Shown here one piece after another: positions 1-14,300 of a stretch of DNA of 64,000 bases. Source of the stretch: Camarhynchus parvulus (lineage: Eukaryota > Chordata > Aves > Passeriformes > Thraupidae); contig NC_044573.1 in the NCBI RefSeq assembly GCF_901933205.1, forward strand, positions 53,501,493 to 53,565,492. Reading direction: 5' to 3'. Below the pieces are notes generated by a model that saw nothing but the letters and a program-made list of their open reading frames with translations, was not told where the DNA came from and searched no databases. The position numbers were made by a program, and so were the translations under genes. How positions within the stretch are numbered: the first letter of the stretch is position 1; every line of letters begins with the position of its first letter.

Positions 1-3000
1 AGGAAAGGGCTCTGAAGGAATTGTGGATGTTACCAAGGTTTGAATAAGAGACAACGTATTTTAAAATGCTATTTCTACATTTCAAAAGAAATGTTAACAT
101 TTTAATTAATTTTGCATGTGTTTTTATGATACATTATTAGATTGTAGTTCTGGATTCATAAATACAACATTATGCAAAAAACACCACAAACTACTAGGCA
201 TGAACTAGGGCCAGAAGCTACCAAGAGGAGGTGATGACTAATCCAAGACTTAAAGTCCATATCAATATCCTTATCTCTGTTGCTTCCATCTGGACCTCTA
301 ACACCTATATTAACACCTAAAGATATCTATTTTGGAAGACAGTTGTTCAATGAATGACTTTGGAAGATATCTGCTAGATTTGTGCCTCTATGCTTATGGT
401 ACCCATCTCAATTCATATCCAAAATTCTAGTTTTTCCCTTTCAGTTACTTAGATATTTTGCAGACCCTGAAACATCTGCCAAAACCTTACTTCTTTCTGA
501 CAGTCTCCTTTGACCTTGTCTCTATTTTCCAAACCCTGCTCCACTTTATAAAGGTTATTTGTGTTCAAATTATGTATTTTTGGCATCTTAATACAAGCAA
601 AAAGTTGATTCTTTGTTGTTCCAAGTCAGGCAGGGATCCTCTGAAGTCAAAGGAGCCATCCTGACTTACTCCAGCCAAAGACCTGGCTGTGTACTGAATG
701 GATTCAAACCATGTAGCTCTGCTTCTGCACTGCTTGCAGGAATAGGGGAGATTTTCAGCAAAGAAGAGCCCAGCACAAGATCATTTAAATTCTAGTGGAG
801 TGTGTAGGGCCTGGGACTGCAGGGACTGATTTCCCCCTGGAAAGCTCATAGACACCACTGAGCTGCAGTTTTATTAGAGGCTGGGTGCAGACAGGAAAAT
901 CTGGTCCAGTCCTTGCATTGTATCAGTTAATAAGAATTAGAAATGAAATCAGTGCCTTTGTTAAAGTCAAATGGAATGAGAAGTATGCCATTTCAGCAGA
1001 ACTGGAGCAAAAATTGTTCTAAGTGATTGACAGCAAGTGTAAAAAATGAGGAAGAGAAAAAAAGTTATCAAATGTTGCTTGCCACAATGCAGGGTTGAAA
1101 TTAACAGTACTGTCATATATAAACACTCTTCTTTTTAATCTCATTAGGGTGCCTAATGGCATCCTTCAGTTTCTTTCTTGCAACATGCTAAAAAGAATAT
1201 TTCAATAGTTAAACAAGCAATGAAACAAAAACCAGGTCTTTTTCACAGTTTCGATATCTAAAGCTATACACCAAATTGGTGACTATATTAAAAAATAACA
1301 TATAGCAAAGACTGTGCAGAAGACAGAAGAGATAGCAACTGAATAATAAGGTAGGGTTAAGAACAAAATGTGTGGTTTTTAATTAGTTAAAGAGGATTAA
1401 AATAAAGTGTTCATACATTTATATAGGTAGCAAAGACAGTTGTGATTTCTGAAAAATTTGGGAGCTAAAACCATAGAATAGACTATTAGTGTGAAAAAAA
1501 TTAAGTTCTGTGTTATGTCGCCAGGATTTTGGCTGACTTAATTGCTGGCTTAATACACTGCCCCAAAATCTAACTGCTCTCATGGTCAGGAGTACTACAC
1601 AATCATCATGATGATCTGCAAACGCTTAAATTCTAAAAGTAATCACAGAATCTGTTAATAATACTTTTTCAAAATGAAATATTTCTCCTGCCTTCCCCAT
1701 GAATCTAATTTCTTTTCTAATGAAATGGATAGGAAGAATATGGGCAATCCAAACCACAGTAAGAAAGTCCATAGCCCTATTTTCTACATCTCTTTGGCAA
1801 ATGCAAATGTAATATTTTTTTTGGCACTTTGTTTACTATTTTCCTACCTTCATCCACTCTATCTAGATCAAATGAATGAGTTGCATAGCTCAGTTTTTCC
1901 TTCTTCTCTTTCTCCTCCCTGCTTCTCTGAGGCTTTGTGTTTGGCTCAGTTGTAAAGCTGTGGCTGAGTAAAGCATTCAAACCAATGATGGGATCTCTGT
2001 CACCTGAGGATTTAGGAGCAGACTGACAAGACAAATCTCTTCAAGGGATGATTCAGAAATAATTGAACCTGTCTTATAGCGCAGCAACGGACTAGAGAAT
2101 CCTTGAAATTTCTTCCAGATCAATTTTTTCTCAATCTGCTGACAACAATGAGAATTGCTTCCAGCCTCACATTGAACTACATAGAAGGCTTATCTGAAAG
2201 CTGTTCTTAGGCACTATAGTTATATACAATAAATTAATCATATTTTGCAGGAATTTTTGAGTGCTCAAAAAATACTGCGCTGGACAAAAATCTAAATAAT
2301 TGTACATATTAAAAAAAAACCTATTCTTTATGTCTAGGGTCAGATTTCTAGCAATTATGCCAGAGTAGCTAGGTTGTTTTGCTACTGCACTTGCAGGGCA
2401 TTTTGAATATTGAAATAAAATGGTGAATGTTTGTTAGGACTTTTAAAAAAGTAACAATAAGGTTTGAGATACCCTTGTGTCCCTATATTTGTATGTAGCA
2501 TTGCTTGGGGATCCCCCTTTCTCTTCTTGTCAAGACACCTCATTTTAATTATGTGTGCCTATATGTTTGTACTATTTAAGGATAATTTTTAAGGATGATT
2601 CATGCAGTAAAGAGCACAAAACAACAGAAAATCAAAAAGGAAGAAAAAGCCTTTTTTTTCCATAAGGATTGGGTGTTGGTGAAACCATCTTCCAAGCATA
2701 TATGTTGTATAAAGACAGGGCTGGAAAGAGCACTCCAAAGCACTGTGTGTATTTACATTTCATGTAGCTAAAGGAATGAATCTGATTATTCAACAATCTT
2801 TTTCATCTCAAATTTTGACCAAAATTAATTTCTTGGCATCAGCAACATTGATTACAGGAGGCAGTAATATCAACAAGCATGTCTCCTTACACATTTTTGC
2901 CTTTAGATCAGATACTAAGTACAGTATTATGCCAAAAATGTATTCCTGAAATACTGCTTTTTCAGAAAGAGCTGAGAAAATAGTAGTTCCCTTGCATATG

Positions 3001-3491
3001 ATGACCTTTTTCTTGCCTTCTCCTTTATTGCTTTAACTCAAATACAGAACTTCTAAAAATGATTAATATAATCTGTTCCTCTTTACTTTGATATGTACAA
3101 TGTAACAAATAAAGCTCTAAAACAGGATGCTTTTCAGTAATTCATAATTAAATATGTAAATTCCACAGCTAAATTTGGACATGCAATTATATGACTAATC
3201 ACATTTCAGAAAGCCAGAAAATTGCAATTGCATGCTTAAATAGATGGCCAGGCCCCAAATCCACATGGGTGCTCTTGTTCTCTTATTTCAGAGAAGACAG
3301 TTGTTTTGCTATTAAATGGCACTCACTGAAAATTAAATGCATTTGTATAGGCAATTTATGTGCTGCCTTAGACATGTATTTTCTCTTTTATTTTAACAGA
3401 AATTCAGTTTTGACAATGTGTAGCCCAACAAATGTTAACCTTTCTGTCACTTAATATGTTGTTGACTCCTGACTATGTTTTTTTGCTGTAG
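1..3491. other. NOX3 intron (part), no exon recognised
   Basis: Sequence upstream of the first NOX3 exon in the window. I searched by eye for the preceding exon, which should encode the FAD-binding HPFTL block, and did not find it. The stretch is AT-rich with only short uncoordinated open frames. Confidence 0.6.
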
Positions 3492-3654
3492 ACTGGCTGT
3501 GGATGGACCATATGGATCTGCAACCACAGACATCTTCCACTACCGAGTCAGTGTGTGCATTGCAGCAGGAATTGGAGTCACACCATTTGCCTCTATTTTA
3601 AAATCCATTTGGTACAAATGCTGCAACCCTAACACAGTACTGGCACTGCAGAAG
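3492..3654 (+). CDS. NOX3: NOX3 coding exon a (NADPH-binding loop)
   Basis: The acceptor AG is at 3490-3491 after a T-rich tract and the donor is AAG|GTAGGT at 3655. The first base is the third position of a split codon, then the frame reads LAVDGPYGS and ends ALQK in phase 0. It carries [13 protein letters not shown], the glycine-rich NADPH-binding motif of NOX enzymes. Confidence 0.9.
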
Positions 3655-6600
3655 GTAGGTGGAAAAGTTTATTGCTTCATTAAAAAGTTCCACAAGTGAG
3701 CCTACTTAGCCAGGGGAGAGAGAAAATTCAAAGCTACAGTCTCACTTGAGTGCTTTGACTCGCTCTGAGAAGCAGGCACTCCCTTTCCAGTTGCCTTAGG
3801 AATTGTTGTGGGGTGAAGTCTCCTGAACTCAGTGTCATTCTCCAAGAAAGAAGGTAGCCCAAGCTGCAATGTTTTTAGTAAAATTTGAAAGACCAGACTT
3901 TTAATAGCAGCTGGAGATAACTGTGGAATGTCTTTCACAGCTAGACAGATAATTAGGGAGCTACAAGAGGAACTTAGCCTCTTTCTTATGAAAAATAAAT
4001 CCTGCAATGTCATCTCAACCAGAAGTGAAGGGCAGCACCTGCTCTTTGCCCAGGTGCAAGTTCCAAGAGAGTCCTTCAGCAGCATGTCCTGGTCCAGAAG
4101 GCTGCGTTCAGCAACCATTTGCTGCTTTTCTCACATTGCAAAGTCGGGATATTAATCAGCACAGAAGGAATATAAAAGGTATTTAAGCTCCGGATGAGAT
4201 GCATATATCAAGATACATATTACTCCCTCACACCACTTTAATTATTTTGTTGAAAAAATATGTTCAGATCTATAAGGTAAAGATGGCACCAAATTAATTA
4301 ACATACTCTTAATTTTCTAACCTGTTATATACCTTCTGCTAATGGCATGTGAGGCAGCACTGGGGACTATAGGTGAAGAAGAGATAAAAGGTGAAGTGGG
4401 GTGAGGGCCAGAAGGTAGCATAGAAAAAAATCAGCATTAAACATTCTCTTCTGTATCCATCATGGCAAGTGCGACCTTGTGGACCTTACAGCTTTTAGGC
4501 CATTTTCCAGTTTAAAAGCTGAATCAGGGACTTTCAACATTTCACATTTAAGGACAAACATTGAAATTGCATTGGAAGGGACAGATCTCTGAAAGGGTCA
4601 ATACATATGGAACTGATTGCAGGACCAAGGGGCTGATCTTTTTAAATGAAAGAGTGTTAAAACTGGCATCTTAATGACGAGCTGCCACTGAAAAAGCATC
4701 TGGGATTTTAGTAACTGAGGAGTTGAGGACAGGTTCAAATTGCCAGGGGGGATCTTTGAGGCAGAAAAAGCACTGAGAAGGGAGGGAAATAAAAATGGTA
4801 ATACATGCTATTTGAGAAAAGAAGTGTATTTGCAAACACTACGATTGTACCAGGATGATCTTTTTCACCGGAAGGAGAGCTACGCATATGCATACAAACT
4901 TTATATATGTAGATTATATATATTCTACATGTATACAAGTAAAAGTGTTGTTGTTACTATTGTCATTGCTGCTATCTTAAGGGGGTAAGAACAGAATTTA
5001 ACTATGCATCAATAGAATACTCAAAGGTGTTCATTCATGGGGAGAATTAGGGAGAATTTTGGCTAAGTGTGCCTGCAAAAATAAATGCATCATGCATTCT
5101 GCCATGGTTTTCTACTATAGAGTTAGTTTTTTCTGAATTTCTGTGAAACACAAAATTATCAGGATTTCTACTTGTCTTTTCTTTATATCTTGGCTTCCTT
5201 ACTGGTGCAGTGGGAATAGCGATATTTATTTTTCACAGGTGTTATGAGGCTAAATTTCATCAGTGCTTGTAAAATATTTTGAAAGTGTGGATAAAAGGTC
5301 ATGGGGAAGTTCACAGCATTACTTAAAAAAATTTAGCAGTGAGAGCGATTAATCTCAGGGTAGATCCACTTTTTTTTTCATTGGTTAAAAGCTTCCACTT
5401 GTAGTATAATTGCAAATAATTTAATCTTCCTCAAAGTATTCAGCACTCTCTTTTTGCCATGATGAGTACCATAGAAATGTCTATTAAGGAAATAAATAAG
5501 AGGTTTTTCTTTTTTTTTAACAACTTCGTTTTGATTTGAGTACAGCTATCATTACGGTTATTGAACTAATATTTCTTAGTGTTGCCCACATATGGTTGAG
5601 ATATAAATACTCATAGTTTCCATAATGTCTGCAGCTGTATAATTTAAAAAACCCAACAAATCAAAAGGAGTATACATTTATCTAATTGATTCTTCACAAT
5701 TAAATAGCCTTAGAGCCCTCATTTGCCCATCATTTTTTGCATGTACTACCAGGCATGGCTGGAAAGTTTCTACTGGCTTTACTTATGCATAATACAATTA
5801 TTTTTTTTTCACATTAGTGGTCTCATTTTTCAGATCAATTGAAATTGATAAAATTGTACTGATCCATCAGATTCTAGTGTCAGCAAACATCCACTTTCTC
5901 TTCTCTACAAAAGACACAGGAAAGGTCCTAACTGAGTAATACCAAATATCCATCTAGCCCCATATATTATCTCCAATGGTGGCTCTTCATGAATACCTAG
6001 AGAAAAGTATACAGACCAGAAAAATCAGATGGTGATTGGTTTTTTACAAGACACTTCTTCACCATTGAGCAACTGCTAGCTCAGTAACCCCTTGATACAA
6101 GAGCTGTACTTCTGTCTTTAATATCCCTTTGTGGCTTTTTCTTCCATGCAGTAGTCCAATTGTTTTTTGAATCCATGTATACCTTAAACAACCATAGCAT
6201 GTTATGGCAGTTCAGCTACATAGAGAGGAAAACACAATCAGGCTCTTCCATTTGCTTTGGGACTGACTTCCACACCTGAGGTAAATATCTGCCCCAGTCT
6301 CCAGTCCTGCACAAAAATCTTGTCTTGAAGACCTAAAAACCTAGGCTCTTTCTTCTGTCAAATGTAACCACCTTTCTGATCTTTTTTGATAACAGTTTAA
6401 GCTTTCTGCTTCAAATTTAGGAATATGATTTTGAACCTTGTTATGCATTTATGGGAAAGGCTGTTTGCTGCCACCCTAAGTTAGTGCCTCCTCTAGGCTG
6501 CCAAACCCCCACCTCCTGCATGACCTCTGAGATTTTTTGTTGTTGCTGTTGTTTGTTTGTTTGTTTGTTTTTGTATGCTGCAGCCCACAGGTAATGTAGT

Positions 6601-9600
6601 ATACCCAAGAGCATGAAGGACTGGAGGCTTGCAGGGAGGTGGCCACCTGCAGGTGTTGGAGGTTTTTGCAGGGATATTCATGCCTAGGAGAGAGCAGCAA
6701 GAGTCAGGGAAGAGGGATGTCCTCGTCTGACACCCCTTTAGTGAAAAGCTAGCATTGCCCAGAGCTGCAGCTCCAACTCTGCCCTCAGGGAGCAGGAAGA
6801 AACAGATGAATGCTCACCAACAGATAATTACTAATGACTATCCTCATGATGGAAGCTGATTTACAAAGAATGTTCTTTCACCTTACAGGAAAGAGGTAAC
6901 ACAACCCTTGCTCTTGTCCATTGTACAAAATACAGGATGTGGGAAACTGAAGGATAAATATCCATGAATTGCAAGGGCATTACAGAAATAAGCAACTATT
7001 CAAACCCCTGCTTTGATCTGATTAATAGCAATACTGCATCTAACTCAATTTGCAAAAAGAGCACTTGGAAAATTTAAGACAGTTTACTTGGGCAAGTCAT
7101 CAAGCTGATAAATGCAATTGATGGCAGTAGGGTGGGTGGACACTAATGAAACATAAATCTAAACCAGATTTTTAAGGGTCCCAAATAATTGCAGTCAGTT
7201 AATAGTACGAGGCTTACAAAAAAAACAGGATTCAGAATAATCTTTAATTATGTAAATGCACTGGAGCTACTTTATTCCACTGTTTTAATAAGGATTAATT
7301 TTTTGGTGCATTTATTGTATTTTAATTATGTATGTAATATGTTGTGCTATGCTATGGGCAGCCAGTGTAAAGAAAGGAAGACTTCTTTGTAAACACCATT
7401 TATTTTAACATATTAGACTCGAAGTCCTCTTTGATCTAAAGGAAACTAATTCCTTTTACCCATAGGCCATACTTCTTCACTATCTCTTTTCTTTCTAAGA
7501 TTATAATGACAGCCAAAAATACTTCTAACAATGACAGTCTTTCTTCATCACCAAATGCCTGCCACCTCTTAACGTGAAAATCAGAGGCAACACAATGGGT
7601 GCCACGGGATGAGCTTAAGGAATTTTTGCAGTTTCAGAAAGCTGTATCCTCTCCTTAGAGGAGTGTGCCAGAGGTGGCTTGTTCCAACCAGTTGGACTGG
7701 CTGTTCCTGTGACAGCCAGGCCCACAAACAGCTAAAAGCATTCCTTCAAGAGGCATAGTCTGATACTCTGGAAACCAGCTCCCCAGTTTGAAGACTGTAT
7801 TGTCTCAACTCATTGGCTAGCTTGCCTTCCTCCTTCTCTGAATGTGCTTATCTCCCAGTCCTGCCTACATGCTCCCAGTTGCTACCCCATGAACATTTCT
7901 TTACTCGTTTAGAAACACATATCTCCTCTCCACACACTAAATATGTACTAAATATACATTTCCATCAAATGCACTGCTGAAAAAACTTGAGAAATAAGAT
8001 GATCAAGTAGAGTCTGGGGGAAGAAATTTCTCACTACAAATCAACAGCTATGGTGTGATACAGACTGACAGCACTCAGTGGGCTGATTTTCGAGGTGCTG
8101 AGTATATAGAACAACTTTAGGACTCAGACAGAAAAAAGCTACATACAGGTTAAGGCTGTAAAGCTTACCTAGTTTTGGTAATTTAAAATAATGCTGTTGT
8201 TGGCCACAAATTTGAAATTCTAGAACATCAGTGGGCTTGCTTTTTCCTCATAACCTATGCCAGGGTAAATCAACAGCAACCCCCCTCCATAAAGCAATGA
8301 GGTCATATTTAAGGCAAAATATTGAAACAGAAGGGAAAAAGCAAACAGCCAAGATGGTTAGTACTAAAGTTCCACAGTCAGTCTTATTCCTGAGCTGTAA
8401 AAATACCCTACTTAACCCTGAATGCCTTATCTCTGTTTCTGGGATCATACATCATTTATATTTCTTACATAAACCACAGATGGTCTCTTACAGTACACTC
8501 AGATCTAGGAAACATCTCAAATTACTGTTAGTGTCTTTCACCAAATCTCCACTGAAGCATGATATTACCACATTTTTCTCCCACCACCTTACCAGAAGTC
8601 TGACAACCTAATATATTAAATCTTTGGGAAATCTCTTTATAGGTTTCTGGTTTTTTTCTCTGGTTTTTCATTTCAGAAGTGTTCAATATGCATTTTTACC
8701 CATTGATTCTGTGGAAAAGGGTTAATGATTGCCTTGGGAACATACCTTCCAGATCACCTTTGATATTGCAGTACAATAAAAGACAGAGGGGCTGGTGAGC
8801 AGAGAAGGAGATGAGTTGGAGAAAGCTAAAGGATTTTTCAACAAAATAAAAATCACAGTCATAATAAAATAAGTTCCCATCATTCAGTTTTTACAAACTT
8901 ATACATCGTCCTTTCTGCTGTTCCTTTCACATCTGAAACTGTGTATTTTTAGACTTCCTCCATGTTTGTGAATTTCTTCTTTGGATAAATTTTGAAAATA
9001 CCCAGCCTGCAGAGGCCCATTTGAGGTTTGGCACCATCTGGTCAAAATAATGGTAGCGTGTGCTGCAATAGCTGCAGAATCTGAGTAACAAGAATTGCAA
9101 TCACACTTATCTTGTAATTGTGCTTCAGACTGCCATCAGGGTAGTGCCTGGACAGACAGCCTGGGAGTTTCAGGCATTCATCCTCTGGGTAGAACAGGAA
9201 CTCACAGTTGAGTTGTCTCCATATCTGTGTTGGCTTCGTACAAGGCGCTGAGCTGAAACCAGGGGATGGACTGGTCCAAGTCCTCTACACAGCACAGCAT
9301 TGCTAGAGGAGATTTCCAACTGGGAAATCATGATGGTGCTGAAGACTCCCTAAGGTCCTGATGGGCCTAAGAGTGACTGAGTTTCAGGGCACTGATGAGA
9401 TCCTGACAAGGGAATATCATCAGTGCTGAGGCAGTTCCTGCTGCAAACTTTATTAACTTGTACACAGAAAAGACATTTGCACATGGTCATCAGAAACCAT
9501 TCCTGCAGAAGTGCTCACAGAGGACAACCTTCTAGAATTAGCTAACTAGTTAGAAGATGCTTTATATGCAGTTAAGACAACAGATCACAATAGATCATAC

Positions 9601-11296
9601 ACTTGCAGGAGTGGTCACAATGATCCCTGGGCCAGCTGGCTGTAAAAACTGGGCAGAAAAAGGTTCTTGTGGACTCCCACTGTTCCAGCTGAAGATGCCA
9701 GAGGAAGGACTCTTGAAATAGAAACTCATCATCATATGGACAATGACTAACAGTCTTGTTTGCAAGATTTTTTTTCCTACGCAAGCATTACCTTATGCCA
9801 AGATATTAATAAATTAGCTTCTTTCTTTAAAAAAAAATCAAAACACAACAAACTCTGCTATGTTTTTGATTTACTGCAATAGAGTAGGAAAAATAAGTCA
9901 TAGGTATGATTAAAGGATGCCTCTCAGTGGCAGGAACATTTGGTTTGCTATAGACACCATTATAAGATAACTTGATCTCTAATTTCTACCTGTAGAACAA
10001 AACTTTGATAACAGGCTCTCCAACCCAATAGATAATAAACAAAAAAGACGAAAAGTGAAACTAGTGAAATCTGGATGAGAGAAATTGTGTTAATTTTTGA
10101 CAGAGAGGAGGGTTTCAAACAATAGAAAACCAATCATGGGATAGCAGTTCATTTTACCCCTTTGGCAATTGTAAATTTAGTTTCAGGTTTCCCTAGGAAC
10201 TAGATGCTCCAAATTAAACATGAAATACATTTTTTAAAAAGGAATAGGGACTATTTCTCCCCTGTTTTATACAGGGCATATGACTTGAAGAACATAAATA
10301 CCTTTTGGCAACATCAAGAGTTAGTCTATGGCATAAGGTCTTGAGAAACAAGGAATTCCTTGCTTCAATGCTGAATGAAACTAAAATTAAATAAATCCAA
10401 AATTCCAAATAATCATCAAATTATTTGCAAGAAATGAAGGACTAGGTACTACAAGTCAAAGCAGAGAAGCACTGGCAGGGCTTTATGGGAAGCTTGTCCA
10501 TTGCCTACTTTCACTAGCACATTAATTTATTCACTCATTGTTTAAGATGACAATCAAAATTTTAAAATGTCAAAATGATGTTCAATTATGTTTACTATAA
10601 ATTTAGTGTGGAGAAGAATCACACACTATATGGTTAATGAGTTGAGCCAGTAATTAGGAAGTTTTATCAAAAGTTTGCTTCTTGTTAAATCTCTTTACTT
10701 TATTTGACAGGTTTATTTTTACTGGATTTGTCGAGACCCATCAGCATTTGAGTGGTTTGCTGATCTTCTCTTCCATTTGGAAACAAAAATGGCTGAAAAA
10801 CGGAAAAACGATTTTCTAAGCTATCATATATTTCTTACTGGCTGGGATGAAAGTCAGGTAATAATGAAACTATTACAAGTCAGAGTTAATGTACCTTGCT
10901 TTTCCAGTATGGTAACATATGGAACAGGAACAGCTGAATAAATGATGGATGAAGCAGAGAGAAAAATAACTGTAAATATGAAGATCCTAAGTTGTCTGTT
11001 TACATCTCACATTTAGGAAAACAGGAATGGAGAAATCAAGCCAGGGATTCCTCCAATCCTGCATCTCATCTTGGGCAAAGATGGTTACCAGATGTCTCAG
11101 AAAAAAGTGCATAGAGCTTTCAGGAGCTCATCAAGGGATATTTTGTCTACGTCTTAGGAACAGTCTTTCATTAGATTCTGTCATTTTTGTGCTGAAATGT
11201 TGAGGACTGCCTAAAAAGTGTAGGTTTCATTTACTCTTATTATTTAATACAACTTCTGTTGTAGTAATTCATATATATATACATAAATATGCATAC

Positions 11297-11328
<32 letters not shown>

Positions 11329-11330
11329 TT

Positions 11331-11366
<36 letters not shown>

Positions 11367-14300
11367 CCAGTGCATTTTTGAAAAGTACTGCACTTGGAAA
11401 ATTTTGGCAACCAACTACATGGTCTAATTCATGTTGTTTGAAAAGACATTTTCTCTGATTGACTTTAATTTGCCATCTCATACTTTCATTGGATCATATC
11501 ACCTCAGGCACTTAATTCTTAGACTGGGTCAATATTATTCAATCTCTTTAGTCTTTAGCTAAACACAAATGTGTTGATTTTCTCTCTCTCTCTCTCTCCC
11601 CTTTTTAATGGATCACTCAGATCATGCAGTGGTAAGTCAGGCACCTGCCAGAAAACCTCTAACAGGGAAGTCTTTGCTCTACTGTTTTATTTCCTGCTGT
11701 CTCTGTTGAATGAAGGACTGCCTAGTAGAGATGAAAAAAATACAGATTTCATAGAGCTTTTCCTTTTCTGCCTCTGCTGATACAAAACCTCCATTGTTTC
11801 TTTCTGCTTTCCTTAGAGTTTCTGTCAAGTAATGAGGTATGTGCATAAAGCTATATTCAGAAAAATCCACTCCCATTGTGAAGTATATGGCAGTTACAGA
11901 AACTACTGCTCTGCATTAGCAATATCATAGGGTATTACCTAAAACCTACTGTTAAAGAACCTATAGGAGAACCTAAAAACCACAAAGCTGCCCTCATCTT
12001 CCAGCTATCACCTCTCTTCTCCCTTGGGCAAACATCAGGCCAGAAGTCAGGTAGGGTGACAATGGTTCTTGACAATGGTGGGTGTCTGTCTCTCTTCACT
12101 CATGCACCCGGCAATTTTCTGCAGGGACTTCTTCCTCTCTTCAACCCCATGATCTCTCTCAATTCCTGTCAGAGGAAGGTTCTTCAGCAGCTATTTCTCT
12201 GACCTGGGCACTGTGCTCAGTAACATCATCTTCTTCAGATACACACAAAGCTCCCTAATCTTATAGGATTTTATTTTTAGTAAATTCCTGTTCATCACTC
12301 CTCAAAATTTGAGCTTCTGCACCAGTAATATTTGAATGACATTTTACTTCTCCTCTGACAAAAAACAAAACAACATTCTCAGGGCTCTCTCCCTGTCTCA
12401 CCATACAGATGACCAGTGGTCAAGTGAAGTTGAACTCAAGGAGGATGGGCATTTTAAACCTTCTAGTACACCCTCCTTTACTGACACATGTCTACTCAGA
12501 CATGTTTGTTCAATGCTTTGAGCTCTTTGCAGATTCCATGTTGGCCACAAATGGCCAAGCAGATGAGGCACATGGTCTGCCTCTGCTTGGACAAGCTCCT
12601 TGCAATACCCCTGGGACTTCTAGGCAACCTTAGCACTCTGAGCTATTGCAAAGGCTAATATCAAAAATCCTGGGAAACTTCCACTTAATGAGAACAGCCC
12701 ATCCTATCAATGGGAAAATTTTGCTGCAAACAATTCAAAAATTCTGTAGTTTTCTACCTCCCACTCTTACCAAACACTTTAAGGTGTTTCTTAGACTATT
12801 CCAAATCCTTCATGACAGTTGCTCAAACTAACAAGAAGAAGCTTTTAGAAACATGACCTCTTGTGACAACTTTGCTTGACAAGAATTATTGTGTTGGTAA
12901 GGAACATGGAAGACTCATTAGAAGAAGAAATATATAGTATTCTTACAAAATGGACCAAAATTTCAGCAACCACTTCTGCAAAATATGATCATGAAACTTA
13001 GTCCATGCTAGGGCCTGGACTAAATGCAAAGTCCATTTTTAAACTTACTGCTGTTAATTTCTTGATAGTGAGAGCAATGATGATAGTCTGTAGTGGAAAC
13101 AAGCATATTACTCCTACACAAGAGCAGTACAGCTAGGAGTGACAATAGTTTTTGTTTTTAAATGACTTGGGATGTACTCAGATAGGTAATGGGTGCAGCA
13201 TAGGAGCTGAAGGACAATAAATGCCTGTGAAAATCAGAATTTTTTTGCTGGCACTTGGGAGCTGAGGAGCTTACTTGGTTCAGTGCTTTACCTGAGGTGA
13301 TCCACTTTCTGAACCTACCTCTACCTGAGGAGAAAATTCAAAACGTTGAGGGTTTCACAGAGAGTCATAGAATTGTTAGGGATGGAAGAGACCTCTGGAG
13401 ATCCTCCAGACCAACCTCTCCTGCCAAGGCAGGGTTACCTAGAGCAGGTTTCACAGGGACTTGCCCAGGTGGGTTTTGAATATCTCCAGAAAGAGACTCC
13501 ATAACCTCCCTGGGCAGCCTTTTCCAGTGCTCTGCTGCCCTCAGTGTAAAGAAGTTCTTCCTCGTGTTGAGATGAAACCTCTTGTGTTTGAGTTTATGAC
13601 CATTGCTCCTCATCCTGCCACTGGACACCACCGAAAATAGTCTGGCACCATCCTCCTGAGAGCTGCCTTTGAAAGATTTACATGAATTAATGAGATACCC
13701 TCTCAATCTTCTCCTGACTAAACAGGCCCAGTTCTCACAGTCTCTTCTCATAACAGAGGTGATCCACACCCCTCATCATCTTTGTGGTCCTCCACTGGAT
13801 CCCTGCTTTTACCCCTGCTGAGCTTGTATATCCACTGGGTTTTCCATCAGCACCAGAATGCTCTGGACTTGGCTCTTAAGTAATTTTGGAAAGGCTTTTC
13901 ACAATTCTAGTAATATTGTGAACTTTCAAATACTCGTCTCCTTCTCTCCCCCTCTCCCTCTCCCTCTCCCTCTCCCTCTCCCTCTCCCTCTCCCTCTCCC
14001 TCTCCCTCTCCCTCTCCCTCTCCTTCTCCTTCTCCCTGTCCTCTCCTCCCATTTGATAATTGCAGAGTGTCCTTTCCCTCATTCCATCTTTCCCAGCATT
14101 ATTGCTTTTGTCTCTTACTCGGAATATATGTTTTTGACTCTAAAATTATTATCTCATAAATTTGCCTTTAGGCTACTCACATAGCCCTACATTGTGATGA
14201 CAAGATGGATGTAATTACTGGTTTGAGACAGAAAACCTGTTATGGAAGGCCAAACTGGGACAATGAGTTCAAGAAACTAGCTGAAAACCATCCTAGGTAA

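Larger units (their letters stand above)
3655..10710. other. NOX3 intron of 7056 nt
   Basis: Lies between the GT donor at 3655 and the AG acceptor at 10709-10710. It holds a MIR-like relic near 5185-5300, an old CR1-like relic near 5930-6450 and a GTTT run at 6548-6572. Otherwise nothing recognised. Confidence 0.8.
10858..14171. other. NOX3 intron of 3314 nt
   Basis: Lies between exons b and c. It contains an AT/AC microsatellite (11270-11366), a CT run (about 11580-11598), a CR1 3' end (about 13355-13815) and a CTCCCT tract (about 13945-14037). The region 11600-13350 holds nothing I recognise. Confidence 0.8.

Noticed and set aside
3702..4155. 138-codon frame on the - strand and 75-codon frame on the + strand just after a NOX3 exon
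   Set aside because: The two overlap each other, no domain is recognised, and neither connects to a splice pattern; they may be part of an old unidentified repeat.
8231..8611. 126-codon frame in a NOX3 intron
   Set aside because: No homology, low-information composition and no splice-linked partner; consistent with chance.
13365..13769. 134-codon open frame on the - strand as a host gene
   Set aside because: It matches the CR1 ORF2 C-terminus and its 3' end, so it is transposon remains.
13858..14184. Open frames reading Leu-Pro or Arg-Glu repeats on both strands
   Set aside because: They are translations of the CTCCCT hexamer repeat, and the + strand frame runs into a NOX3 exon in the wrong frame.
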